DNA of 64,000 nt from Cannabis sativa. Taxonomy: Eukaryota; Streptophyta; Magnoliopsida; Rosales; Cannabaceae. The notes beneath the pieces are model-generated. The model ran no database searches. It was not told the origin of the DNA and was given only the letters and a program-made list of their open reading frames with translations. Positions 23,164 through 34,369 of the stretch are shown here, one piece after another. The stretch spans positions 25,727,501-25,791,500 of the forward strand of contig NC_083609.1 in the NCBI RefSeq assembly GCF_029168945.1, given 5' to 3'. A program made the position numbers and the translations under genes. The number at the start of each line of letters is the position of its first letter. The stretch's first letter is position 1.

Positions 23164-23935
23164 GAACAACGTGCAACTGAAGTCTTATTATCAATATTTG
23201 TTTATATTTAATTTAATATATTTGTCCAAATATTTTATTTAATTTCAAATTTTTATCAATAAAATTTTATTCAAGTAATATAAAGTCTATTTATTTAAAT
23301 TACTTTAGGGGCATACTATTGGTAAAAAATTGCTATGATAACTTAAATACTTTGTATAAATATTATTGTAATGATTTAATTACTTGGTCCAAATGCCATA
23401 ATCTTTTTGTATAAAAATGGATAAAAAATTGATTTAATCAAATTATTCCATAGCAAAGAAAGTTAAAATTAGTTCCATTTAAATTCAAAATTTGAACAAT
23501 ATTATAAAAAGTTTTCTAAGAATAATATTTTAGTGATACATGAGATCTTATGACCTGAAAAGTAAATAGTTCATATACATAAGTATTGAAAATAATTGTG
23601 TGAAGACAAGTCATTAACGATAAATATAAGCTATTATTGCTTGAGGTGTAACAAGTAATGAAAATCAAGAGTATTATTAAAAATTATTAAAAAATTAATT
23701 TAAAGTAATCAAACTTAATTAAAAAATTTCACGTACGAGTGGAAAAAGTAAAACATTTATGAGCATGTAATATTAAATAAGAAAATCTTTCAAAAAAAAA
23801 ATATTAAATAAGAAAATTGTTCGTTAAATGTGACAAAATAGTTAAAGTCTAGTTGGTCGTCCAACTAGACCAAATTTTTTACGAATATATATATAAAACT
23901 TAAAAGAATTTTCTTAAATTATGAAGAGTAAGAGA
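23160..23935. other. AT-rich intergenic DNA
   Basis: I see no coding frame, LTR end or structured repeat beyond simple A/T runs. Confidence 0.5.
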
Positions 23936-24915
23936 TTTGCTTAAACTTCTCTACAACCTGGTTTTCTTATTCTACACCATGCTCGTAAATGTCTATAGAC
24001 AGAGCAACAAACTTCTCAAGCTCTTCCTTCTTCATCTATTCGAACCTCATTACACAAGCCTTGACATTTAGCTGCAAGAAACCAAGTCAATGTTCTTATT
24101 TTTTTGCTAGATACATAATTCCACCATCTCAATGATATGGTTGACTCGGGTCTTTGTCTCATCAGCACATTTCTCTTTCACATCCACTAGAGATCTCATC
24201 AATTTCTCAATATCAAAGTGATGCTTCATTAGTGACTTCTCGAGAACTTATTTTCTTTTTTTATCTTAAAATTTTTCTTTTCAACCTTCATTACTTTTGC
24301 TTGAGCAGTGTTATGCTCCTTAGTGGGAATAGAACAATCTTGAGAAGTAGTGAAAAGAATTTCTCTAGCTTGGCAACATATTGGTGCAGAGCCAGGTTAC
24401 CCTGAAGACCGAGTAGAAGACCCTACAGAGCAGCACATATGTATTTAGATAAATTTTAAAAATAAAATAATCATAAAGGTAAAAGAATAATCACTTATCA
24501 TCACGACAAGATCTTGAACTTAGTCAAATATTGTAGATGGGGCCCCAGTTTGAAGGAATTTCCAATCTTTTGATCCCAAGTTACACATAGCAACTCTAGT
24601 TAGGATGTCAAAAGCTAGAGAAGGCCTGTCTTTACTCGCTTCAGCATGAAAAGGGATATATAGCTCGAACAGATGACCCAAAGGTCCTTTTGGAGTTGTT
24701 TTGGTCTGCTCCTTGAATACTCTTTTTTGTGCCTTTTGTAGGAGATGTTGAAGGAGCAATGCAACGAATGGGAGTAGGAAGGGAAAAAGTGTCTTTTTGG
24801 CAGGAGGAGGAGTAGTCGAGTTTGAGTTGGCTTGTTTCCTTGGCTGTTTTTTACCCTTATGGATATTGAGGGAGGGCTTAGGATGGAGGTGGCAAAATCA
24901 TCATTGTCCATTTTT
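23936..24915 (-). pseudogene. Coiled-coil coding remnant, TE-associated, unrecognised
   Basis: On the minus strand two coding-like stretches survive. One starts near 24911 (MDNDDFATSILSPPSIS) and continues after frameshifts to NLGSKDWKFLQTGAPSTIFD at about 24520. The second, about 23940-24405, reads NLALHQYVAKLEKFFSLL, DIEKLMRSLVDVKEKCADE, RVNHIIEMVELC and KKEELEKFVALSIDIYEHG, with strong heptad character. An AT-rich gap at about 24400-24500 ending in a CTCTGTAG/G-like acceptor may be an old intron. The combination recalls plant TE-encoded coiled-coil proteins, but I cannot name the family. Several stops make it dead. Confidence 0.35.
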
Positions 24916-25000
24916 ACAAAATCATAAATGATGTGTATGTTGCTGCTATCTATATAATTTGGAAGAATAGAAATAGAAATATATTTGATTAAGTTTTTAC

Positions 25001-25492
25001 TGTTGGAAAATCCTATGTGGGCACATATGTATAATGTATATGCTATTATAAAGTGTGATACAAAATTAAGGGACCAATTATGTTATGGGTATCAAAAGGG
25101 TATTAAATTGTCATGAAAATAATGTGTAGATACCATAAGTTAATTTATAATTTGTTGAGGGGCCAAATTACAAATACTCAAAACTCATTATATAATGAAC
25201 CTATAAAGAGGTAGTGGTCCCCAAGAAACACTAGGGTTTTTGTATTCTCTCCTTCCCCATCAGAGAAAATACTTAAGAAAATAGTGTATTCTTGGAAGAT
25301 CAAAACCTTCTCTGGAATCTCCAACAATGGCTTCAGGTTAGTGCTTCTGCTCATCTTTTATCATCATCTTCTTCTTTAATTCAGCAAAGGCTGTATAGAT
25401 TTATGATTTAGGATTTTTATATTAAAGCACTTCTAGGAATATGTTTTGATTTGAGATATATATATTTCTTGAGTGTTTTATAAATCCTAACA
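25001..25492 (+). mobile_element. Probable copia solo LTR, 492 bp
   Basis: Begins TGTTGGAAAATCC and ends ATCCTAACA, giving TGTT/AACA inverted ends. Flanks TTTAC (24996-25000) and GTTAC (25493-25497) agree at four of five bases. Inside are a TATA-like TATATAAT near 25190 and, downstream, an ATG followed by a splice-donor-like GGTTAGT (25327-25345). No internal retroelement sequence adjoins either side, so it looks like a solo LTR. Confidence 0.65.
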
Positions 25493-26246
25493 GTTACCTC
25501 AGCCAGAAATATGAGTCTTGAAATTAGGAAGGTTGCTCAATCTAAAATTTTAAGTATAAATCCTTATAATTAGTGTAAAAAAGACTTGTATTTAGTTAAT
25601 ATAGTTCAAGGGTGGTAGTTGGGTTGGGGGTTGCTAGTTCGGTAGCAATTTGTAGTTGTTTTGTTTTTTTGTGATGTTGCTTGTTGCTCCAGCTTAGTTG
25701 TAAGTGCTCATTTTTGAATAAATTTTTCTTTTGTTAAAAAAAAAAACAGTTAAGTTTGATCAAAGTAAAAAGTCATTCAAATAATTAAGTTATTCCTACC
25801 TAATGAACTATCAAAGAAATAATCTAATGGCGGATGAAGTCGATTATCTATATGTAGGAATTTTATATAATAAGCAGATCGATTTAATTGTCATGTAAAT
25901 AAATATTTAACGTAAATTAGTAGGATGAATGTTACTTCGGTAGAGAATCCCTAACTGGTTTTTAATGGCACGAGTTAGTTTCTTTGATGTAACTTTAGGG
26001 TTGCAGTTACATCGTAATGACAGAGATCCCTTCCAGCAAACTTTGCTAAAAAGGATTTTCCCTATGGATGCCCTTCAATCAACAGTACTACACCAGGCTT
26101 GATTGGAAACTGAGTGGCCACTGATGAGACTAATGGTCTCCTCTCAGCCACTGTCACGACGTGATCTCGCGATGTCGGTCTTCGATCAGCTTCGTGACGC
26201 AGTTAAATGGTAGGGGAAGTAGTCGTCGGCAATTGATCTGGTCCTC
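25493..26246. other. Intergenic DNA with possible LINE 3' tail
   Basis: A G/T-rich stretch at about 25600-25740 ends in TTTTTCTTTTGTTAAAAAAAAAAAA, which resembles the 3' end of a plant LINE. No protein remnant supports this. Beyond it I see no gene; 26100-26246 is the left flank of the solo LTR at 26252 and probably part of the Tat-like element. Confidence 0.3.
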
Positions 26247-26251
26247 GCATC

Positions 26252-28157
26252 TGTTGGAATTAATTTTACCAGGATCTTAGATCTACTCACAAGTATGTTG
26301 ATTTAACAACCTAAATATGAACTTCTAAAACGATAAACAAAACACATAAAAGTTAAGAATAACTTACAGTGATGGCAGCGGAATTAAGTGTCTCCTTCCA
26401 CTCAGATCTCTAACCCATGATTCCTGTCTGTAGCAGAGTATAATCAAGATCTGAGCCCGATTCTCCTTCAGTTGGATGTGATCCTTCACAGTCTTCCAAA
26501 CTATGATTGAGGTACTGAGTGATGTGTGTGGGCACTTCTCTCTCACTTGGATTTTCGAAATTCTCTCTTATTTTTCTCTCTTGATTTTGTGTATAATGAT
26601 TGCATACAAAGACACCCAAGAGTGAAGAGAGGGGCGGCTATATATAGGAAAAGGGAAGAGCTCAACTTTCCAAATAAGCAGTTTCCTCTTTTACTGTGTA
26701 ACTGATTAACTGCCTTATTTAGTGTGATCCACCACTTTCCTATTTTTTTGCTAGGCTTTGATTAGCAATTGCATGACAATTAAAATTGAAAATAATAATT
26801 GGAAAACATGCAAAGCGTGGCCGGCCATGGTGTGATATGGGCCTCACTTGGATTTTGCAGTTTCCTCAATTTTATTTCTATTTCTCCAAAAATGCCATTT
26901 TTCCAATTCTAACCATCTAAATGTCAAAACTAATTATTTAATAACTAAAATAGATTATTAAATAATATTGTCATTTAATATATTTATTAATCAGACATTC
27001 AAAGTCTCTCAATTAATAATTAAACCTAGAAACCCTCTTATTTACGATTTCATCCTTAAACTGTGAGAATTCACAAATTAGACATAGTCTAACTTTTACA
27101 ATTATAATTGATCAATTATAGAGTCTTACAAACAGTATAGTCTCAACTAGAATGGGGACCATGGATCTATATGCTGAGCTTCCAATAAGTTGAACCGATT
27201 TACCAAGTAAATCCCTAACTTATTAATTCCTTGTTGAATCCACTCTTAGAACTTGGAATTGCACTCTCACACTTATATAGAGCATATTATATGTTTCACG
27301 ATATCAATATGCTATCTCATTTAACCATTGTTATAATCTTAATGTGATTAAAAGATACTCTATATAGATGATTTACATCGAGATGGGACCAATTTACCGT
27401 TTACACCTCTCAATGTATTTTGCCCCTTAAATCACTTAGTTACCTGTAAATGATGTTTTAGTGATCTAATACATAGTCACTGAAACAAGAGCTCATCCAT
27501 TTACTTCTATTTAACTAAGCTCGAAGGGAATCATCACTTTACTTCTATACACCAGTAGAAGCTATAGATTCTATATTTATGTTCAGCACTCCCACTCAGT
27601 TATGCTATCATGTTCCCAAAATATACGTATCACCCTGACCCAAAAGTAGACTTAACTAATAAATCAAAGAACATGAATAGCACTCCTGAGATTGAGCCTA
27701 AGCATATCAGGATTTAGATTCTCTTAATCTAAGATCAACTTCTGATATTGACTTGGAAAGATACAACGGTAAGTTTATAATATCTTTGACCTAAGTTCAA
27801 TATCGGTCCAGTCCAATGTATACTCCATACATTCGAAACTAGTATACTTTACCAATGTCCTGGAAAGAATATAACACTTACTCCAAGTGTAAGTATACTT
27901 CATCGCTGATTATCACATCAGTGTAAATCCAAAACACTGATGAACAGGGACCAAATCTTTTGAATCATATAATCACAATCACATTCCACTGTATTGACAA
28001 TACTGTAATTGTGAATAACTATATGTTCTGGATTTAACTGATTTTGTGCATATATATATTAAACCATAAACATGTAACATACATAAATCACTTCAAGATT
28101 CTAAGTTGATAACTAATCAGATTGTAATGGGTTTTATTTAGGGCACAAAACCCAACA
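26252..28157 (-). mobile_element. Solo LTR of the TGTTGGG copia-derived family (copy E)
   Basis: 1906 bp, TGTTGGAA...CCCAACA on the plus strand, which is the minus orientation of the family. Perfect target duplication GCATC at 26247-26251 and 28158-28162. No internal sequence, so the element collapsed by LTR-LTR recombination. Its sequence is closest to the LTRs of copy B (shared block around TTTCCTCTTTTACTGTGTAA and TTAACTGCC) rather than A, C or D. Confidence 0.95.
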
Positions 28158-28162
28158 GCATC

Positions 28163-28628
28163 AGCATCGACACCGGAGTCATGAGCTGGATAGGGTCGTT
28201 ATGTCTAACAACCCTTCATGAGTTAGTCTTTGCAACTGCATCGGGTCTAAGCTTCTTTGCCTGGCCCCAAACCTCTTGTACCTCATTGTGTCTGCATAGT
28301 TATGCCTTAATGGATGGCGGGGAGCATGAGCTTGAGGATGCCAACAGCTGGCCATCCCTCCAGGGACTTGAATGGCCATATTTGAGCTTTTAGGGGCGGA
28401 CGTGAGTACAATGAGTGTTTTAAGACCATACGCATTCATTTTCTACACCTTCTTCGAGAAGTCGAGCGTGTAAGCCTTCGGTCTTAACAATACCCCTGAT
28501 CAAGACCCTCCTGACCTTTGGCCAGACCTTGACAGGCAGTCAGATGGCCTTCCTTCTCTTGCACGAGCCTTTCTTTTTACAGGCATGTGAAGGTGACCAC
28601 CATGCATGTTTCTTTCTACAGCTCTTAA
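28163..28628 (-). mobile_element. Tat-like gypsy internal 5' region (relic)
   Basis: Lies just inside the LTR at 28629. A minus-strand frame of 86 codons (28179-28439, MNAYGLKTLIVLTSAPKSSN) sits where gag would begin, but I recognise no domain. The solo LTR at 26252-28157 is inserted in this region. Confidence 0.3.
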
Positions 28629-29579
28629 TGAAAGCACCAAAATATTTATCGAGGTTTTTCGAAACTAAATATCTTTAGAGCTTAACAAAGTAACAATGAT
28701 ATAAATAACAGAATAACAAACAAGATATTTTGACGTGGTTCGGGCGTTAACTATCCTTAGTCCATGAGTCTATACAAGTAGAGATACGATGGACTGAAAC
28801 TCCTTTCCCCCATGTTCCTCTTAAAGAAGAGGAAGCTTAGTATGATTATTCTGGAGTTCTTTAGGTGTAATACAAATGTGTTTTCTTAAAAAATTGTGAA
28901 GAATGAGTCTTCTCTCTAAAAAAAAAAAGAGGGTCTTCTCTCTCTCTCTCTCTGAAAAAATATCCCCCTCTCTTGTGCTTTTTCAAGGGTATTTATAGGC
29001 CAACTTTTATGCATGTGCCGGTATGGATTGATCATCCTTGGAAAAATCCGACCGTTGGATAGTAGGTGGAATTTTTCCCATATGGCATTTAAGGGTGTCA
29101 GATTTTATAGGTTGGACCTTCCCCGCGTGTCGTCTCAGGGCCTTTCCTCTTCGAGCCCTTATTCCTAGTTGTTGGATCATTTGGTCTGGTACACAAGGAC
29201 ACGTGTGCTCTGTACAATAGTGTGTCGTGGGAGACAACCTCTGATGTCGTACTTGATACAGCCTGGCTACTAGGTCCGTACTCTGACATGTATATGCAGG
29301 GCTTCTGTGGGCCAATGGCATAGCCCGGTTTGATGCATCTTTGAAATGCATTGGTCCTTCTGGGTAAATCTGATACCCTTCACGGGAGCAGGTGGCTTCA
29401 ATTCTCGGGACTGGGAAGAGTTCAACTCACGGATCCCTCTTGCATTATTGGTAGTTAGGAGACTCCTAGTCTCAAAGGCCCTTTCTGTGAGTTGGGGCTT
29501 TTATCCTCACGGAGTATTAATTGAAGAAGTTGGTCAACTAATAACTTCTTAGCCTTTCTTGAATAATATCCACGTGTCA
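28629..29579 (-). repeat. Tat-like gypsy LTR, minus strand
   Basis: Runs TGAAAGCACC...CACGTGTCA (951 bp), with the TTGGTGCTTTCA end on the minus strand beside internal sequence. It carries the ACGTGGTTC and TAGTCCATGAGTC layout also seen at 779-1500. A CT microsatellite lies at about 28934-28954. Internal boundaries are good guesses; the family name is uncertain. Confidence 0.45.
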
Positions 29580-29589
29580 TGATCACGAA

Positions 29590-32105
29590 AACGCAGATAA
29601 CAAACATAAAACTAGAAGTGTATTTCGATCAATCTATTTTCTTGATATCCATATCAAGTGTAGTGCGCATGACTATACCCAAATAACAGGAACTATAAGG
29701 TTGTGGTAAGCAACTGCTTTCTCCACCATTACTTCCTTTGTATTCATAAAACATTATGCAACATCGTTTTTCTACTTGTAATACTAGGGATACTGAATTC
29801 TTTACTGTTTGATAAGTGCATTTGAATGTACAAAAGACACATCTCTAATTCTATCCAAAAAGGAATAGAGATGAAACAGTTAAGAATTTTCTTCAGTTTG
29901 AATAACTTTCTAGTGCTTTTCGAAACAACTAAGTTATTTAGCTTCACTGGTGGAGCTTAAATTATTATAGACGATTTTTTTACATCCTTCTAGAATAATT
30001 CCTCCACTCCCAGAGTAACCACCATCTCTGATATTAAGTTATGAGTTGGTGTAGATATAAGGGTTAATATACACCCATATCATCTAACATATATATCACT
30101 TTTAGAGATTCTTTCTTGATTGTCTCCCTAATGTTCCTTGTTTGATTACATCTTTGATGGCTCCCACTCAACAGTAGGAGTCTGGTTAAATGCATGCACA
30201 AGTGTGCTTTTAACCTCTTACCATTGCTGCTTAGGGACCTCTTGTTGTGACAATTTATCTTAGTTTAAAATATTAAGTTCCTTCTAGATTAAGTTATCAA
30301 CATAGCATTCTAGAATTAACATTAATATAAAATACTTGCTTAAGATTAAGTAATCACTATAGATACCATAAAACATTTCATAAGGATTAGGAATTGTGCT
30401 TTAAGTCTTTCGAATAGACATTGTAAAATTTTCTATCTTATCCTCATAATACTGATTAGTTATTACTTTCCATATGAATGGTTAGAATAACTTAATTTCT
30501 TTGTTTTATTTTAAAGTTCCTATCTTGAACATAACATAGTAGGTTATCACTAGTATAATCCAAATAATAATGGGTTGGACTTTTAAAATCCTCTCAGTAA
30601 GATAAGGTACTGTGATTCTTTGTCCAAGAACTTTTACTGGTATCAAGTTATTATTGTAAGAGACACTGGTACATGTACAGGATCAAAGAATAAGTTCTAC
30701 TAGTTTGCTAGTTTATATATTATATTATTTCCATGTCTCATCAAAATATGTGTGTCATAGAGATTCTGTGGTGTATTAAGTATAGTCTAAAGTTCAAAGA
30801 GTTTGAACTACATATATCAATAACTTCTTCCACCCCTAAGTGTTATAGATATTATGTGGAGTTTTGAATGTAGTCTAGAGTTCAATAAATATAAAAGATC
30901 TAACTGCATATATTAATAACTTCTTTCACCCCTAAATTCTAAGTGTTTATGTGGTGTTATCTCTTTGCAGAGATTTATATACCATTGATTTTGTATCAAT
31001 AGTAAAATATGAAACACATAAAACATGATAAATATATAAATATAATTTAGTATTGACATACAAGTTAAAGAATATGAAGCTCAATTTCATAAAAGCAACT
31101 CATAAGGAAATCATTTTAAATTATATTAATACTCTCAAAAATTAACTTTTAAGTTAAATATATTTTCTAATAAAATTTAAATAATTAAGTACTTAGAAGA
31201 ATCTAATTAGTTATAACTTCTTCATTTAATTAAATATTAGAAAAATACATATAGTTTATCTTGAATTAATTTTATCAAGCTAAGTGTGTTTTTCTTAAAT
31301 TAATTTCAAAATAATCTGATATAAAATAAATTTCATATATTTTGAAAATTAATTATGTTGCTAATAAATTTTAATTAGGTTAAACTAGTATAATTAACCG
31401 ATTACAATGATTTAAATAAGGCAAATGGGCCTTCACAGTTAGGGTTATTTGTGTGAGGGAGGGCTAGGTTCAGTATGTCGTACCCACTACTAATGGCCCT
31501 CTAACTCTCACACAAGGCCCAAAGGAGAGGAATTTAACCTTTATTAAACAAATGTTGTTCATTGAATAAGCCCATTTATAATTGGACCTAAATAAAACTA
31601 TCAAAGTGACATTTTTATTTTAGAAACCTAATCTATTTTAATTATCAAAAATTAAATGGGCTCCCTATATGTATCTAGGCCCAAAGTAAACATATAGGCA
31701 CAGGTACACATAATGATTTGGATGGATCCTATCATGTTACTAGGTTTATACACAGATGAAAGAAGATTACAAAATTTACATATTGCAAATTATTTATTTG
31801 ATCTATTCACAATTAGACTATGGTTAAAATCATATCATTAGATTTGTCAACAAGTTAATCATAGCAATTTAGATCAAACAATAATAGGTTTTATAAAAAT
31901 AAGTTTGAATAAACAATAAATAAAGCACACATGTATTTACATTGGATAGTTGGTTATAAGATTTATTTAATTTAACTTAAATAATTAATTAATTAATTAA
32001 ATTTCAAAAATCTTAAAAAATATATTTGATTTCAAAATTTAATAAATAATTAATTTAAAATTAAACTTATAATTTGAAAATTAGGTTTATAACAAATCTA
32101 AATAT
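29590..32105 (-). mobile_element. Old truncated internal region of the TGTTGGG copia-derived family (copy F)
   Basis: Collinear but diverged copy of the internal part of B, C and D on the minus strand. The start resembles the block just inside the 3' LTR (AAGTGTATTTCGATCAATC, then ATCAAGTGTAGT). It then shows the RNase H-like relic (CACTCAACAGTAGGAGTCTGG, near 30164) and the conserved leader block at 31420-31539. The LTRs and most of the decayed pol are missing. It has no open frames. Confidence 0.8.
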
Positions 32106-32109
32106 CTTT

Positions 32110-32459
32110 TCAAAATTATCCAAGGAAGGCATAAAAAAGTAGGTGGAGAGGAAGGTGAGATCAATAGAGGTATGGGCAAGGCCCCTAAAGTCAGGTTGTG
32201 TAACTGTAGGATTCTTAGAAAAGATTTTCTTAAAATAATCAATGAATTCACAACTAATATGATAATGATTAGATAACCACTCGCCTTGACCATTTTTAAT
32301 TCGATCCATAAAGTTTCTTCGACAGCAGATGGTAGTGGTCATGAAATGAAACTTTGTACAGCGGTCCCCATCTCTCAGCCAATTAATCTTAAATTTTTTA
32401 TTCCAGTGGATATTTTTCTGAATGAGAATTTCATCAAGTTGAGATCTCAAAGCATGCTC
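32110..32459 (-). pseudogene. LINE reverse-transcriptase ORF fragment (left part)
   Basis: Minus-strand frame reads LRSQLDEILIQKNIHWNKKF, KINWLRDGDRCTKFHF and EWLSNHYHISCEFIDYFKKI. This is the typical plant L1-type block between endonuclease and RT (E.L..K..W...WL.DGDRNTKFFH... FF..LF). The upstream part of the same frame continues at 60262-60363, on the other side of element A. The C-terminal side fades into copy F near 32105, so the RT catalytic domain is missing. Dead. Confidence 0.88.
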
Positions 32460-34354
32460 TGTTGGGTTCTATGCCCTAAATAAAACTCATTTCAATATAA
32501 TCAGATTTACTTATTAATAGAGATAAGAAATAACATTTAATGTTGCATGGTTCACATGATTTATTTCATGATTATATGTACATATTGTATAGATTCATCT
32601 GAAACCCTTTTCACATACTTGATCCTGTTTATTGTGCCGTCAACACATTGGAAAGTAAACATGACTATGTGAATAAAGTTTCCTAGATTTATCAGACACA
32701 GGGTTTTACTGATATGATAATCTACAACAAGAGTTTACTTGTATTTGGAGAAATACTATGTTCTTTCCAGAACATTGGTTAAAGTAAAGCTCAGGTTGGA
32801 TGCATGGAGTATGCATCGGAAGGGACCGATATTGAACTTTGACTTAGATTTAATTAAACTTACCGTAAAATCTATTCAAGTCAATATCGCCTAGTTGATC
32901 CTAGATCAAATGATCTTAATCCTATTATGATTAGGCTCAATCTCGAGAGGCTATTCGTGTTCTTTGATTTGTTAGTTAAGCCTACTTTTAGGTGAGGGTG
33001 ATACGTATATTTTGGGAACACGGTAGTGCAATTGAGTGGGAGCGCTAACATAAACATAGAATCTATAGCTTCTATCTGACGAATAGTAAGTAAAGGATGA
33101 TCTCCTTCGAGCTTGACCAAACGAAAATAAATGGTGGAGATCTCATTTCACATAAGCTGAAATATCATTTATACGGGGTCAAGTGTTTTAAGGATAAAAT
33201 ACATAGTAGGGTGTTACGGTAATTTAATCCCTTTACTGTGTAGATCATTCATATAGAGGATAATTGATCACATTAGGATTATAACAATGGATAACTAATG
33301 ATGTGTCTATATGGTGGAACATATAGAGCATTCTATATACTGAGAGTGCAATTCTAAGTTCTATGCGTGGATTCAACGAAGAATTAATAAGTTAGTGAAT
33401 TTTAGTGCTAAATTCTTTATCTACTTATTGGAAGCTCGGTTATATATACCCATGGTCCCCCCACTAGTTGAGATAATATTGCTTGTAAGACTCATGTAAT
33501 TGGTTTTGATTAATCAATTATAATTCACAAGTTAGACTATGTCTATTTGTGAAATTTTCACTAAGTAAGGGCGAAATTGTAAAGAAAGAGTTTATAGGGG
33601 CATATTTGTTAATTATGATACTTTGTATGGTTCAATTAATAAATATGATAAATGACAATATTATTTAATAATTATTTATAGTTATTAAATAGTTAGAATT
33701 GGCATTTAAATGTTTGAATTAGAAAATTGGCGTTTTTGAGAAAATCAGATGCAGAAAAGATAAAACTGCAAAATTGCAAAAAGTGAGGCCCAAATCCACT
33801 TGTATAGGGCCAGCCACTTTTGTAGGAATTTAAACTGATTTTTTCATTATTTTAATGCCAAATAATTCAAACCTAACTCTAGTGGAATGCTATAAATAGA
33901 TAGTGAAGGCTTCAGGAAAATTACACTTAAATTTTCTATTTTTCCTTCATAGAAAAAAAACTGAGCCTTCTCTCTCCCTATCTTTAGTTGCCACTTCTTC
34001 TTTCTCTTCCTTTGAATTTCGAACTACCTTAGTGTATGAGTAGTGCCCACACACATCAAATGATACCTCAATCATAGTGAGGAAGATCGTGAAGAAAGAT
34101 CATCAGCAAAGGAGTTTCAGCATCAAAGATTCAGAGAAAGAGATCCAGGTTCAGATATTGATAATGCTCTGCTACAGAAAGGAATCAAGGGCTAGATATC
34201 TGAACGGAAGGAGTCATATTATTCCGCTGCACCCAATGTAAGATTTCCTAAACTTTATATGTGTTTAATTTATCGTTTTAGAAAGTTCTTATTTAGGATG
34301 TTAATAAACATACTTGTGAGTAGATCTAAGATCCTGGTAAAATAATTTCCAACA
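32460..34354 (+). repeat. 5' LTR of element A
   Basis: 1895 bp, TGTTGGGTTCTATGCCC...AATTTCCAACA. It is the reverse complement of the LTRs of C and D, to which it is very similar. Confidence 0.95.
33891..33898 (+). promoter_or_regulatory. TATA box in LTR of element A
   Basis: TATAAATA inside the LTR. The same box is kept, on the minus strand, at 42825-42832 and 51038-51045 (D) and 60815-60822 (C). Conservation supports it as the LTR core promoter. Confidence 0.75.
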
Positions 34355-34356
34355 AC

Positions 34357-34369
34357 TGGTATCCGAGCC
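34357..34369 (+). other. Primer binding site of element A
   Basis: TGGTATCCGAGCC two bases inside the LTR; one base from the initiator-Met primer site TGGTATCAGAGCC. Confidence 0.88.

Noticed and set aside
28919..28955. A-run and CT microsatellite as a regulatory signal
   Set aside because: Ordinary simple repeats; nothing nearby indicates a function.
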